From: Prorocentrum cordatum
Lineage: Eukaryota; Sar; Dinophyceae; Prorocentrales; Prorocentraceae
Assembly (NCBI GenBank): GCA_963575745.1
Contig: CAUYUJ010000714.1
Coordinates: forward strand, 433,619-497,618
Direction: 5' to 3'
DNA length: 64,000 nt
In this document: in pieces, positions 51,538 to 62,200 of the stretch
Position numbering within the stretch: position 1 is the stretch's first letter
How the letters are laid out: the number at the start of each line of letters is the position of its first letter
Program-made: the position numbers and the translations under genes
Notes under the pieces: model-generated
Told to the model about the DNA's origin: nothing
Seen by the model: the letters and a program-made list of their open reading frames with translations, nothing else
The model's database searches: none

Positions 51538-51558
51538 CTTGAGCCAAAATGGCTACGG
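51538..51558 (-). other. Relic of the dinoflagellate spliced leader (21 nt)
   Basis: On the minus strand the 21 bases starting CCGTAGCC and ending GGCTCAAG equal positions 2-22 of the known dinoflagellate SL. The base before it is C, where the SL has U, A or G. It marks the 5' end of the LINE and implies reverse transcription of a trans-spliced mRNA. Confidence 0.9.
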
Positions 51559-52151
51559 GCCCTCCTCCTCCTCCTCCTCCTCCTCCTCCTCCTCCTCCTC
51601 CTCTTTTCAAGTTCTCCTGCAACTCTGCCACGATGGCCTGGGCTCTGAGCCACAGGTCGGAGCCGCGGGGGGGGGCTTCTGCCCTTGACCGTGCAAGGGG
51701 GAGGCGGCTGCTCTGGACGGGGGATGGGGGGGGCTCTGGATGGGGACGGGAGGACGCCTCGGCCCTCTCGGGCAGATTCAGAATCTGATGCCAATGTTTG
51801 TCTCCTGCCCTGTACGTTCATTCGCTCCACTCCTCCCCTCCGGAGCCTTAGTCGCTCTCCCCCGATACCCACCTCCTCCTCTCGCCCCGCGTCCCCGCTT
51901 CCTGGCTCCTCTCCTCCTTCCCCGTCCTCCTTGTCCCATCTCTTCCTCCTCTCAGTTTCTCTTCCCTCCCTTCGCTCCTTCGCCACCATCCCTGCCTCCC
52001 TGCCCTGACCACTCGATCGATGCCGTCTTGGATCGGCCCAGGAGGGCCCAAAAGGCTTCCAGGAGGGCCCCAAGAGAGGCCCAATGGGGGCCCCAAGAGA
52101 GCCCCACTGGCTGCGAGAGGGCCCCAACATGACGAAACTGAACCTCCAACG
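51559..52151. other. CCT microsatellite (51560-51605), then no supported gene
   Basis: CCT tract forms the 5' border of the LINE; a few pyrimidine-rich ORFs follow without recognisable content. Confidence 0.5.
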
Positions 52152-52331
52152 TACAGTCGGGTCGTTGACCTAAGGAACCCTAAATAAGGAACGAGGCCCC
52201 TTTTTCCCATCAGTCAAAGTTCGAGTTCCCATCGAAAACCTAAGGACAACCTAAGGCAAGCTGTGAAACAATCAAGGAATACGGAGCCCCTCCCCAACGA
52301 CAAAGGTTCCTTCTTCAGCGCCCCGACTGTA
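52152..52331. mobile_element. Introner-like element, family I, copy 4
   Basis: TACAGTCGGGTCGTTGACCT to AGCGCCCCGACTGTA, 180 bp. No clear target duplication. Confidence 0.78.
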
Positions 52332-52573
52332 CTCCCGTACTGAAGGATCCGCGAAAACATGATGGGTGACTCCTCGGTCCGCTCACGCTGATTCCGAGAT
52401 TCGATTTGAAGGCTGCCCCATCGTTGTTCAACTGCTTGCTCCTACGCTTCCCCAATCGAGTCAACTCGCATGGGTTTCGCTGCGGGTGGGCTGGTGGAAA
52501 TAAGCACGCGCGACGTCAAGAATGCGCCCGAGGGTACGTTCTGCAGACGTGCGCTGAACGAGGAGTGAATATG

Positions 52574-52754
52574 GGAACGAAGACTGGCATAAACATAACA
52601 CCTCGGAGGTCCGCGCGACTTGCTCGGATCGGCGTTGGACCCCCTCCCTGGCGCGCGGAGCGCGCCAGGGGCGGCGCCGCCAGGGGGCCCCAACGCCGAT
52701 CCGAGAAATCCGCGCGGACCTCCGAGTTGTTATGTTTATGCCATTCTTCGTTCC
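52574..52754. mobile_element. Introner-like element, family K: near-perfect 181-bp hairpin
   Basis: The left arm GGAACGAAGACTGGCATAAA...CGGAGGTCCGCGCG continues to GGCGTTGG and CCCTGGCGCGC; the right arm is its reverse complement with few mismatches, leaving almost no loop. Related pieces at 2392-2530 and 37965-38035. Confidence 0.8.
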
Positions 52755-54474
52755 CCTAGTGAAGGGCTGCAAGCTGCGAGCGTATGAAACAAAACATGTT
52801 GCCGATACCCTCACCGAACACGGGGGGCACAACGACGAGGCGCAACGGAGCGAAGCCGCCGAAGAACGAGGACGCGCATCCGCGTCCTCATTTTCTGGGC
52901 GGCTCGGTCTCGCGCACAGTGCACCGCACAGTGGTGGGGAAGTCGGCTATGCGCAAGATCGGAGGCGACGATAGGGTCAGGTCGGGCATGTCCTTCAACA
53001 AGCGGATTTGGGGCGAACGTTACAAATAGCCAAACAAATATGCAATAGTGTTAAAAACAATAGGAACATCGTCACCATACGATTTTTCACAATTTTTGAC
53101 TGTTCCTCCTGTAGAGGGACACGCCCGACTTAAGAGTAGTCCAAGGACGAACATGATACGCATTCGCCCGGGAGCCTCGCCAAAGGCATGGACCATCGGC
53201 GCCTCTGGATACCTGTGGCCGATTCTGGAAAACCTTTAACCTAAAAACGTTTCCATCTTTTGGGAACCCGTCTTTTACTTCCGCCCGCTTCCGCCGGCCT
53301 TCCCCCGCCTGTAGAGCCGCCCTCGTCCTGCTTCCGCCAGCTTCCGCCGCCCCTCCGCCGCCCTTTGCCGAGGAAGAGACGACGGCTGCATCGCTCCTCG
53401 AAGGCGAGAGGCCCTTCCTCTTCCTTGGGTCATTCGCCCCCCCTCGCCGCCCCCTCGCACATTGCACCCACCGGGCCCGCTCGCTCGGTGGCGCAACCAT
53501 CGAAGGTGCCGCCGCGCCGCCGCCGCGCCGCCGCCCGCCCCCACCGCCCCTCCTCGAACGCTCGGCGCCATGGCTCTCTCAGAGCCCCGCTCCCCAGAGG
53601 TCGGCGGCGAGCGAGGGGGGGAAGCGAGGAGGAGGAGGCCTCCTCGGAAGGCGGCGGAGCTGCTCAGAAACGCCCTGGCCTTCCGAAAGGCCGTCTGTGT
53701 CTTCGGGGAAGGCTCAGGAAGCTTCCCAGGCGGCCAGAAGACTTCCGAGCCTTCTGAGAGGGCCCGCCCCCTCTCACTTCCCCCCTGGGTCGGCCGCCGA
53801 AGAGGAGGTCTGGACCCAGGAGCGGTGTTTCTAGGGCAACTATCCTCGCGCTTCGCGCTCCGCGAAGCACGAACATCTTCGCGCGTTCGCGCCGCACCCC
53901 CCCAGAACAGGAGGATGGACTCGAGCCTCGCTCTCGAACAGCCCAGACCGCGACGCGCGACCAACTGCGCACCCTCGTGGTGGCCCCCGCGTATGTGTGG
54001 CTCCCTGGGCAAGCTGGGGAAGCGGACGCACCGCTCCCGGGCAAGGCTGGGCCTTGCCAGAGGCGGTGGACATGTACAGATCTCGTCGCCCTGTCTTCTG
54101 TGAAGGGGCCCTGGGACATACAAATTCGCCGGCCCAACGGGCCAGAGGCGTGCTAAGATCTCCGGTAACTGGTTAACAATATTCTAGTTCGCGCGCGCGG
54201 GGCCGCCCCTGGGGGTCTCCGGGCGAAAAATACACCGGCAGGGTCCCGGCAGACTCGGGTCAGAGATGCCGGACTGGGCAATTTTTCGACACCCCTCACG
54301 AGGATCGTGGCCTCCGAGGGGGGAGCCGCAATCGACTACCCCCCCTCCCGCCCCAAGAGGCCCCCAAGAGGCCCTGGGGTCCCCCAAGACGCCGCCAAGG
54401 AGCCCCAAGAGACTCCCAAGAGGTCCCCAAGAGGCCCTAAAGAGGGCTCCAGGGCCGGCGGAATGAGCGAAGCG
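52755..54474. other. No supported gene; partial IEs at 53090-53136, 54010-54090 and 54102-54128
   Basis: GC-rich at 53270-53880. 53090-53136 matches the right end of family P, 54010-54090 the family C variant, and 54102-54128 the left end of family A. Confidence 0.45.
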
Positions 54475-54617
54475 ATTAAATAAATAGGCACAGATAACAG
54501 GATTCACCATATTTTCCCAGATGTTCTGGGTTTTCGCCTTCCCCCCACTCCCCATATTTTCCCGTATTTTCTGGGGAATCGACGATTAATTGTGTCCGTG
54601 TGCTTTTTTTTACCTCC
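54475..54617. mobile_element. Introner-like element, family A, copy 7 (truncated)
   Basis: Lacks the GAAGGGG end but keeps CATATTTTCCC, the C-run, GGGAATCGACGATTAATTG and TACCTCCT. Confidence 0.72.
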
Positions 54618-54911
54618 TCATGACCCCGAATCGCTCTCTGACAGCCCCGAGGGCACGAGAGGCGAGAGGGGGCCCGAGCAACTTCTCGATCGCCCTCTTG
54701 CAAACGAAGAAAGATCAGAGGAATGCCTCTGGTCCCTGGGCGATCCACCGCTTGCGGCCGAATGGCTAGGCTTACGCATGATTTGGCACGCGAAGACACA
54801 CAATTATCTGCTGTCTCCTCCTCTTCTTGGGCAAGCCCGTTTCGTTCAGGACCCCCTTTCTCCACTGCGACAAAGAGGACGGCACAGGACGGGGGGGGGA
54901 GGAGGAGGCCT

Positions 54912-55031
54912 CTGCAGGCAGACGGTGTCGCCCTCCGTGTCCTCGAACTCGAAGGAATCGTCCGGCACGGACGGCCGCTTGGCCGGGGCCGCGAGGCTGG
55001 CGGAGCTCAGCAGGGTCGGCCCGAACCTCAT
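54912..55031 (-). CDS. Candidate exon of an upstream gene (possibly N-terminal)
   Basis: 40 codons: MRFGPTLLSSASLAAPAKRP then DDSFEFEDTEGDTVCLQ, followed by a possible splice site before a CCT/CCC-rich run. Composition is coding-like and the strand fits the other genes. No family recognised; could belong to the M50 protease gene or to another gene. Confidence 0.3.
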
Positions 55032-55059
55032 GCTGCATCTTTGGGGGAACTCGTGTGAC

Positions 55060-55835
55060 CCATCGCGCCAAGCATCCGTGTCGCATTCATGTCGATCGAA
55101 TCCATGTCGAACGCGTCGAATCCGGAGACCGAGGTGGGAGTTTCGCGGCCCCCTCGAACTCTCCCCCCCTCCTTGAGAGGGGGTTTTGTTTGGGGCGGGT
55201 TGGGGGTCAGGGCCCAGGGGGCGGGGGGGTGGGGGGAAGCTTCGGTTTTTTCGGTTGTTTTCTTTTTGTTTTGTTGTCTGGGGGCCTGGTCTCCACGAAA
55301 CACCGTGAACCCTTTCACATCCCCCCATCAAAAACACAAAACACAGATTTCTGTTTCAGCGGTTCGGAGAGTTCCCCTTGCCAGGCTTTCAAAACCTCAA
55401 ATTAGGGAAAACCCCCTTGAACAAAACAACTCCGTAACCCGTCTTGGGACGGGGTTGGGGAGTTGTCCTCCCTACGCCTGCACCTCCCCCCTGAGTTCTT
55501 CGCTATGCATTTTTGTGTGGGAAGGGTGGTGGGAATATTAATGCTTGTTCCGGGTTCAGAAGGGGTTTCCACCCGGACCCCCCCCCCACAAAAAACTTCA
55601 GAGCTCAGAGGACATGGTGGTTAAAAGTTCCCCCCGACCCTCCCCAGAAAACCTTCTTCAATGGGGGGTTCTGGTCGGTTTAAGGCGACTTCCTCCACGA
55701 CCCTTTTCCAAAACCCCACTCAAGAACGCTCTCGGAATGATTCGGGCAGCTTCCCGCCCCTTGACTGTGGCCTTGGGAGCAATCTGATACAATCAGTGAG
55801 AGGGGGCCAAACGTTATTCCAGTGTCCATGTGTTG
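55060..55835. other. No supported gene
   Basis: GGGGGTT/CCCC-rich, lower-complexity sequence with no convincing ORF. Confidence 0.4.
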
Positions 55836-55979
55836 CTGCTTTTGTTGTTGTTGCTGTTGTTTTGTTGTTGTTACTGCTGTTCAAGATACGGTTGTTACTA
55901 TTAATGTTGTTGTTGATGCTGTTACTACTGCTGGTGTTGGTGTTGCTGCTGCTGCTGCTGTTAAGGGTGTTGTTGTTTG

Positions 55980-56036
<57 letters not shown>

Positions 56037-56391
56037 CGTCAATGATGCGTTTTTGATGTTGCTGTTGCTGCTGTTGCCGTTGTTGTTGTTAATGTGGATG
56101 TTGCCGGTGTTGTTGTAGTCGTTGTCGCCCTTGTTGTTGTGATTGTTGCTGTTGTTGTTGTTGTTGGTTTTGTTGTGGTGTTGCTGTTGTGTTTGTTGGT
56201 TGTTGTTGTTCATGGTTTCGTTGTTGTTTCGCTGTTGTTGTTGGTTGGTTTGTTGGTTGTTGTTGCTGTTGTTGTTGCTGTTGTTGTCGTCGTTGTCATT
56301 GTCGTTGTCGTTGTTGTCGTTGTCGTTGTTGTTGCTGTTGCTGTTGTTGTTGTTGTTGTGGTTGTGGTTGTGGTTGTTGTTGTTGTTGTGG

Positions 56392-56442
<51 letters not shown>

Positions 56443-56623
56443 GTTGTCGTCGTTCCGCCGTCGACCCAGCCCGCGACCCACCCGCAATCCATCCGCAATT
56501 GGGGGCTGCTGTATGACGAGGGGTTCTCCTCCGACGTGGGAGCACCGTCGTCGTTACCGGCGTGATCACCATCGAAGCCGTCATTGGCTTTGCCGTCGTC
56601 ATCGTCGTCGTCGCCATCATCGC

Positions 56624-56690
<67 letters not shown>

Positions 56691-56700
56691 GAACTCTGAT
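55836..56700. repeat. Long GTT (AAC) trinucleotide repeat region
   Basis: About 860 bp dominated by GTT with GCT and GTC variants, broken by unique sequence at about 56460-56620. Poly-Asn, poly-Gln, poly-Thr, poly-Val and poly-Cys ORFs here are artefacts. Confidence 0.9.
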
Positions 56701-56844
56701 TTCTGAAGAACATGTATTGTTGATTCCCCCCGTCTGGTGCACATTGTTTTTTCGATTGAAGTGCCCTTCCCGGGGCTCGCACCCTGCTTTTTAACAGGGA
56801 AAATCTTGAGGGTCAAACTGTGTCGTGGGCCCCCGGTTTACAGC

Positions 56845-57005
56845 AACAGCGGCTCCAGCCTGATACTTCCTCACAGATTATGGAAGAATCGCGGTCTCGC
56901 TTGGGGCCCCCTTGCAATTTACCACCGGATCGCGGCTCCCGCTTGATACTTCCTGACAATGTATTGAAGAATCGCGCTCTCACTTGGGGCTTCCGCGCTC
57001 CTCCC
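56845..57005. repeat. Degenerate tandem repeat, same family as 9550-9960
   Basis: Two units of about 80 bp with CGGCTCC-AGCCTGATACTTCCT, GAAGAATCGC and CACTTGGGGC. Confidence 0.6.
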
Positions 57006-57388
57006 GACACAGTTGCAGTTCTCAATATCCTTCCGCCCCACTCTCCCAACATCCCGCTTGTTTTCAAGGTTCCACGAAATTTGTTTCTTACACCAGTTCG
57101 CAGCTGTACGTCCCCCCGTGGGGGTATCCACGATATGTTCTTTCAAGGGGGTGGTACGTGGCGCTGTTTATGGCGCGACACATGGCGAAACTTATGGTTA
57201 ACCTGTGCTGGAGTGGATGGCGCAAGCCATGGCGCAAGCTGAATCGCCACTCGCAGCGCAAATCATCGTCCTCCCTCCTTCTTGCCCCTCCCCTCCCTTC
57301 CTCCGATCCCTTCGTCCTCACTATCCCCCGTCATCTGTTACCCTTCGTTTTCAAGGGCTTCACCAATCACACGTGGCAGGGGATATAT

Positions 57389-57635
57389 ATATATGCTTCT
57401 CTCACCTGTTTTTGTGCACTCCGCCAGGGAGCTTGTCAGGCCAGGACCTCTGGGGGCTACTCAGGGGTCAACCCAGGAGTTGGGAGAGGTCCCGTCCCTT
57501 CAGCGGCCTCCAAGGGCCTCCCAACCCGCCTGGCACAGCCGTGGCGCTTAAGCACCCGCGCTGCGTCCCAGACGCGCTGGGCCCTTGCCCCGCCGGGAGG
57601 TTAAACGTCACCAACCCCTGAACCCCCTAGCTCTC
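57389..57635 (-). repeat. Direct repeat B2 of the retrotransposon (3' terminus)
   Basis: Second 247-bp copy; the element probably ends at or just below 57389, next to a short TATATA run. Confidence 0.85.
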
Positions 57636-57810
57636 GTCCTGGCAAAAACTCGCGCGGAGGCAGGCACGGCCACGCGCGAGACGGTAGCAATGCTGCCCCC
57701 TGTCTGTGGGTGGGCCAACACAGCTACGGAAGATGGATGAAACTCACGTTATCCATCAACGGCGTCGCGCACGCTCAGGTGGACTCCGCATAGGTTTCCT
57801 TGGAAGGTTC
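57636..57810 (-). repeat. Putative A2 segment between the two B repeats
   Basis: 175 bp, from GTCCTGGCAAAAACTCGCG to CTTGGAAGGTTC. In the split-direct-repeat model an identical A1 should stand at the element's other end, outside the window. Confidence 0.55.
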
Positions 57811-58057
57811 ATATATGCTTCTCTCACCTGTTTTTGTGCACTCCGCCAGGGAGCTTGTCAGGCCAGGACCTCTGGGGGCTACTCAGGGGTCAACCCAGGA
57901 GTTGGGAGAGGTCCCGTCCCTTCAGCGGCCTCCAAGGGCCTCCCAACCCGCCTGGCACAGCCGTGGCGCTTAAGCACCCGCGCTGCGTCCCAGACGCGCT
58001 GGGCCCTTGCCCCGCCGGGAGGTTAAACGTCACCAACCCCTGAACCCCCTAGCTCTC
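57811..58057 (-). repeat. Direct repeat B1 of the retrotransposon
   Basis: 247 bp from ATATATGCTTCTCTCACC to CCCTAGCTCTC. By eye identical to 57389-57635. Confidence 0.88.
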
Positions 58058-58149
58058 TCCACGGTCCCTACCCTGGCAACAGCCGCTCCCTCTTGCTCTT
58101 ACTTATGCCCTCCACCTTGTTGTAATGAAATGAGGGAAGAAAGGTGGAG

Positions 58150-59206
58150 GATGGGCGGGACAAACAGACAGGCAGTTCAAAGCAAGAACAGTCCATCTCG
58201 CCTCTGCTTGCAGGCGCGCGCGAGCAGGTTGCAGCGCCTCCGCTGCGTGGGCGAGAGATTTAATTGAGTGGCTTCGGCGACGGCATCATGGACATAAAAG
58301 CGGGCCGTGCACGCCGATGCCATCTGCCTCGGAGCAGCGTCTGCTCATGGAGCTGTGGCTGCGGAAGTCGGCGGAGGCGCCTCCCGACGCCAGCTGTAAA
58401 GAGTGAGCTTGGCATCTTGCAGCTCCAGCAGCTCACGTATGGGCCGAGAGTGCTCATGAAACTGCTTGGCTCCATCTCGAGGCAACAGTCTTGTCCGTGC
58501 GCCTGAGCCTTTGCTTTGGCAAGGAGGGCGACCGCTACACCGCTCCGCACGAGCACGAACTGACGGGCACCAGTCTGATGCTGGCTCTTGGTGTTGCGCA
58601 GCTGCAGCACGGTCATTTGGCGGACTGGATACAGCTGTACATCAGACCACACGAGCGAGGTCATCTCACCCGTTTGGAGGAAAGCGTCGTAGCCTGCTGC
58701 CAGCACCGCCGCAGCGCCACGCTGGCCCACGGCCGCCAATGCACCTGCGAACGCTGTTGTAGGACTGATCGGCAGCGCTCGCGCAGCTGGCTCCAGGCGT
58801 TGCCGTTAGGCCAGCGCCAGCTGTCTCGCAGGTGCCCTCGCACGGGCGGGAAAGAGTGCCTGATGCCTGCAATTGCATTATTAACTTCAACTAAAGATCC
58901 TCCGCTCAGCCAACGGCTCTCGATGAAGGCGACCACGCCAGCGTCGACCTGAGCGGGCGTCTGCGGCTGGCGGTGCTCCTGAATCCAGAAATCAACGACC
59001 TCCCCGACCGCCGCACGGTACCGCCGCAGGGTGAGCGGCGTGACCATCGCCTCCCTCAGCGGCTGGGTCCTCGCTGCAGCTCGTCGCGCCATCGCCTGGG
59101 CCGTGACCCGGCTTTCCTTTGCTGCTGCTTGCGCTGCACGCTTGCCAGGGGCGGCTCTCCTGGCTCTCGCCGGCGGCAGCACTGGCAGCGTGGCAGCGGC
59201 GGCCAT
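58150..59206 (-). pseudogene. Tyrosine recombinase of the retrotransposon, split over three frames
   Basis: Frame 1 (59206 to about 58740): TPLTLRRYRAAVGEVVDFWI, SLVEVNNAIAGIRHSFP (core-binding domain). Frame 2 (about 58757-58330): LAAGYDAFLQTGEMTSLVW, QLRNTKSQHQTG, then LLRGRWHRRA. Frame 3 (about 58330-58150): CTARFYVHDAVAEATQLN, which holds the expected C-terminal Tyr. So at least two frameshifts break it. The first catalytic Arg, usually in L-R-T-G-E, reads Gln (CAA). Sequencing error or programmed shifting cannot be excluded, but a decayed copy is simplest. It overlaps the end of pol in another frame. Confidence 0.62.
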
Positions 59207-62200
59207 AGCTCCAGCGGGGCGGCGTGTCGGCGGGCATGTCGACGGTGTCGCAGTACTTGTACAGCGGGTACCCGGCCGTCGCGAGGAGCAGGGAGTTGAG
59301 CTGCCGGAGCGCGGGCTGCAAAGTCCTCACGCTCGATCTGCCCTTGGTGCTGACTGCCGTGAACGGTTGGGCATCCAGAATGCGCAGGTAGCGGCAGCGG
59401 TGGTTCTCAACTGCTCGGCACCTCCAGCGCGCTCCATCCACCGCAGCCTCCAGCACCAGCGCCGAGATGTGCCCGGGCCGCTGCCAGCTCAAGCCTGGCT
59501 GCTGGAAATCGGGGACCACGTTCCAGCTCGCCTCAGGCACGGGCAGCCGGCCCTGCTGACGCCTCGCGTCCCAGATGAGGCTGCCGTCCCCGTCGTTGTC
59601 GACCTGGTAGCGGTAGCTGTCGGCAGCCCAGCGCTCCGCGGCCAGCACCGAGGCGCGGTCGGGGCCCACGGGCCGGAACGGCGGGTGGCGTCCCGGGATC
59701 GGCCTCGTGAAACACGGGAGGTCCGCCTCTGGGTCCAGCGTCGACCAGCCCTCCAAGACCGAGGCATTCAGTGGGAGCCTCTCCACCACAAGCAAGACCT
59801 TGAAGTACGCGGCCTCACCCACACCCTTGGTCTCGACGGTGGCGTCGGACGCCGAGAACGCCGTGACGGGCCACGAGCACCAGTACAGGCGCGGCCGCTT
59901 GATGTGAGCGTGACACCTGGGACCGAGGAACACGGGCGTGACTCCCAGCGCCCTGGTGATCTCCGCCCTCGACTCCAGGGTCATGCTGGACACATTCTCG
60001 ACGAACACCATGGTGCGCTTAGGACAGGCAACCTCCGCTGCCTGGATCAGCTCGGGGACCGGGAAGAAGAGCTTCGGCCTCGACCCCTCTAGGTCGGTCC
60101 CCACGACATTGATGCTTGCAAGATCTCGGCTCGGGCTTCCCGCGCACAAGACGACCCGGTCGGCGTCCCGCGCATAACCCTTCAGCATCTCCGTGAACCG
60201 CACCGTGTCGACGGCCTCGATGAGGCCAAGCTCGATCACGCCCGCCCAGCGGCGACTCACCAGTCGCCGGGCAGCGGGCTCAACCTCGCAGCTGACGGGG
60301 GCGATCACGTCGTTCGGGAGTCTGGAGGCCTCCACCGCGGCCCCAGCAGCGCCTGCGTAGAGCTCGATGAGAGCTATGCGAGGGGGCCACCGCGCACCAC
60401 GCACAGGAGCCGCAACTGCACCAGGCCGCAAAGTCACTGCTGAAGCTCCCCCCCTCGCGCAGGCAACGCCCCGCGCCGAGAGCCCAGCCGTGTGGCAGAT
60501 GCCCCCAGCGCGCTCACTGGCATCGGTCGCAATGACACAAGTGTCGATCCTTGCGCGCAGGTCGGTGTATGCCAGCGGTAGCGCCGTCGCGGAGTCCGAG
60601 AGCTCGTCGCACATGCCAAGGGGAACAGCCTGCGGTCGCGTCCAGCACCCAGCAGCCCCCACGCTGTTGAGGAACCCCACAAAAGGCCTCCTGAACTCCG
60701 CTGCCCTGTCGCACCTGCCCAGGACCATGAGCATGCCCTGCGTCGAGAGGCCCTGTCTGCCCACGCCCCACAGGATGAGCGCGAGCAACTGGTGCAGCTT
60801 CTCGGTCGTGACTCCAACCTGGCCGACGGCCCCGTCAAACCCCGCGCCCATCTGCTCCAGGACCAGCGCGCGGTGCTTGACCTTGCCGGGGGCGACGCTG
60901 GTCCCCGAGCAGCCGTAGGCGGCCCTCTGCTTCTCCGGGGCGCAGCTCACCGCGCCGATGAGCTCCGCGACCATCGCGCTGGGCACCACCTCGCCATGGT
61001 CCCAGTCGTCGATGCAGTACTGGACCCACTGCTGCTCGAGCCCCCTCGACTTGAACGGAAGTGGGCGGTCCTTGTGCCACTCGAGATCCGCGGGAAACCC
61101 CGCAGCGAGGGGACGAGAGCCGACCCCGAGGCGCCTGTGGCAGTGCTGAAACACCGAGTCCGCGTTGATCCAGCCCAACGGGAAGACGAGCAGCGCGAGG
61201 TGTGTCTTCCCTGGACCCGGCACACCGATGAGCTCGCTCGGGATCGCCTCCGCGAGGGCCATGCATGGCTGCCAAGCCTCGGGCAGCTCGCAGCCGTAGA
61301 AAGCGGAGGCCAGGTCATCTGAGGACCCGAGCAGCATGTGGCCCTCTGGGAGCGGGACGGCGACCCACGAGGGCGATGCACTTAGGGTCCCAATGTCGTC
61401 CCTCATGATGCGCTGGTAGCTGTCGGCCGGGACCATGTTGATGATCAGGCGCTGGACGCGCGCCTGGCCGGGTGACCGCGTGCCGCCCTTGGCGTCCCCG
61501 AACGCCTCAGCGAGCACCCTGCGGCTCCCGACCTTGAAGATGCGGTCGTCGGCGATCGGCGCAGCCAGCCCCAGCTCGACGAGCTTGGTCCAGATGCGGT
61601 ACCACTCCTGCTTGGACGTGACCTGGATCGCCGCCCGCGGGACCTCGGCAGGCGACTCATCCCGAGGGAGCAAAGCCGGCGTGGGGCCGGCAAGCCAGGC
61701 GCCCGCCTGAGCGTCCGCGAGGTCGACCGCCTTGACCGATGCGGGGGCGCCCTGCGCGGGGAGGCCTGGCATGTTGCCTGCAAGCGAGAGCGGCGGGGCG
61801 CGGGACGTCACCTCGCCCCCGTGGGAGTCGGTCTTCGACGCGATGACCTGGTCCCAGTCCGGGAGCTCGAACGCTGCGGCAGCATCCTGAACGAAGTTCA
61901 CACACACCTCCTGCACAATGCCGAGCGCACTGATCTGACCTGCCGTGGGCCGCCTCGCGGCGACGGTTGGACAACGCATGTGCCCCATGTACGGGTAGTT
62001 CAGGCTGAAGTCCACGAGCAGGGCCCACCCCTGCGCCGTGGCGGCGTCCACCTCGCAGGTCTCCGGCAACTGCTGGTGCAAGTACCAGGCGGCACGGTGC
62101 CTCTCGAAGAGTGGGGCGTCGGGCAACGGTAACGGCGACACCTCGCGCAGCCGCGCGAAGCTGGCCGTGGGGTCTGGCGAAGTGCACATCTCACAAACAT

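Larger units (their letters stand above)
46415..51558 (-). mobile_element. Apparently full-length non-LTR (LINE) retrotransposon with spliced-leader 5' end
   Basis: About 5.1 kb. In the coding direction: a 21-nt spliced-leader match (51558-51538), a 172-nt leader, ORF1 (51365-50238), ORF2 (50344-46457) overlapping ORF1 by about 107 bp in a different frame, about 40 nt of 3' UTR, then a GGA run. Both ends abut the same kind of microsatellite (CCT on plus, 46366-46414 and 51560-51605), so the target was a GGA/CCT repeat and the true duplication is hidden in it. Both ORFs are open with all expected catalytic residues, suggesting a young insertion. It probably lies in an upstream intron of the M50 protease gene, same orientation. 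Confidence 0.85.

Noticed and set aside
50184-51542. Plus-strand ORFs of 452 and 272 codons opposite LINE ORF1
   Set aside because: Antisense shadows of ORF1 with no recognisable motif.
53960-54000. Minus-strand text GHHEGAQLVARRGLG resembling the HExxH helix of M50 proteases
   Set aside because: The second His is Gln, there is no family-like text around it, and it lies between IE fragments; treated as chance.
55836-56816. Poly-Asn, poly-Gln and poly-Val ORFs up to 311 codons
   Set aside because: Produced by a GTT/AAC microsatellite; no non-repeat coding sequence on either side.
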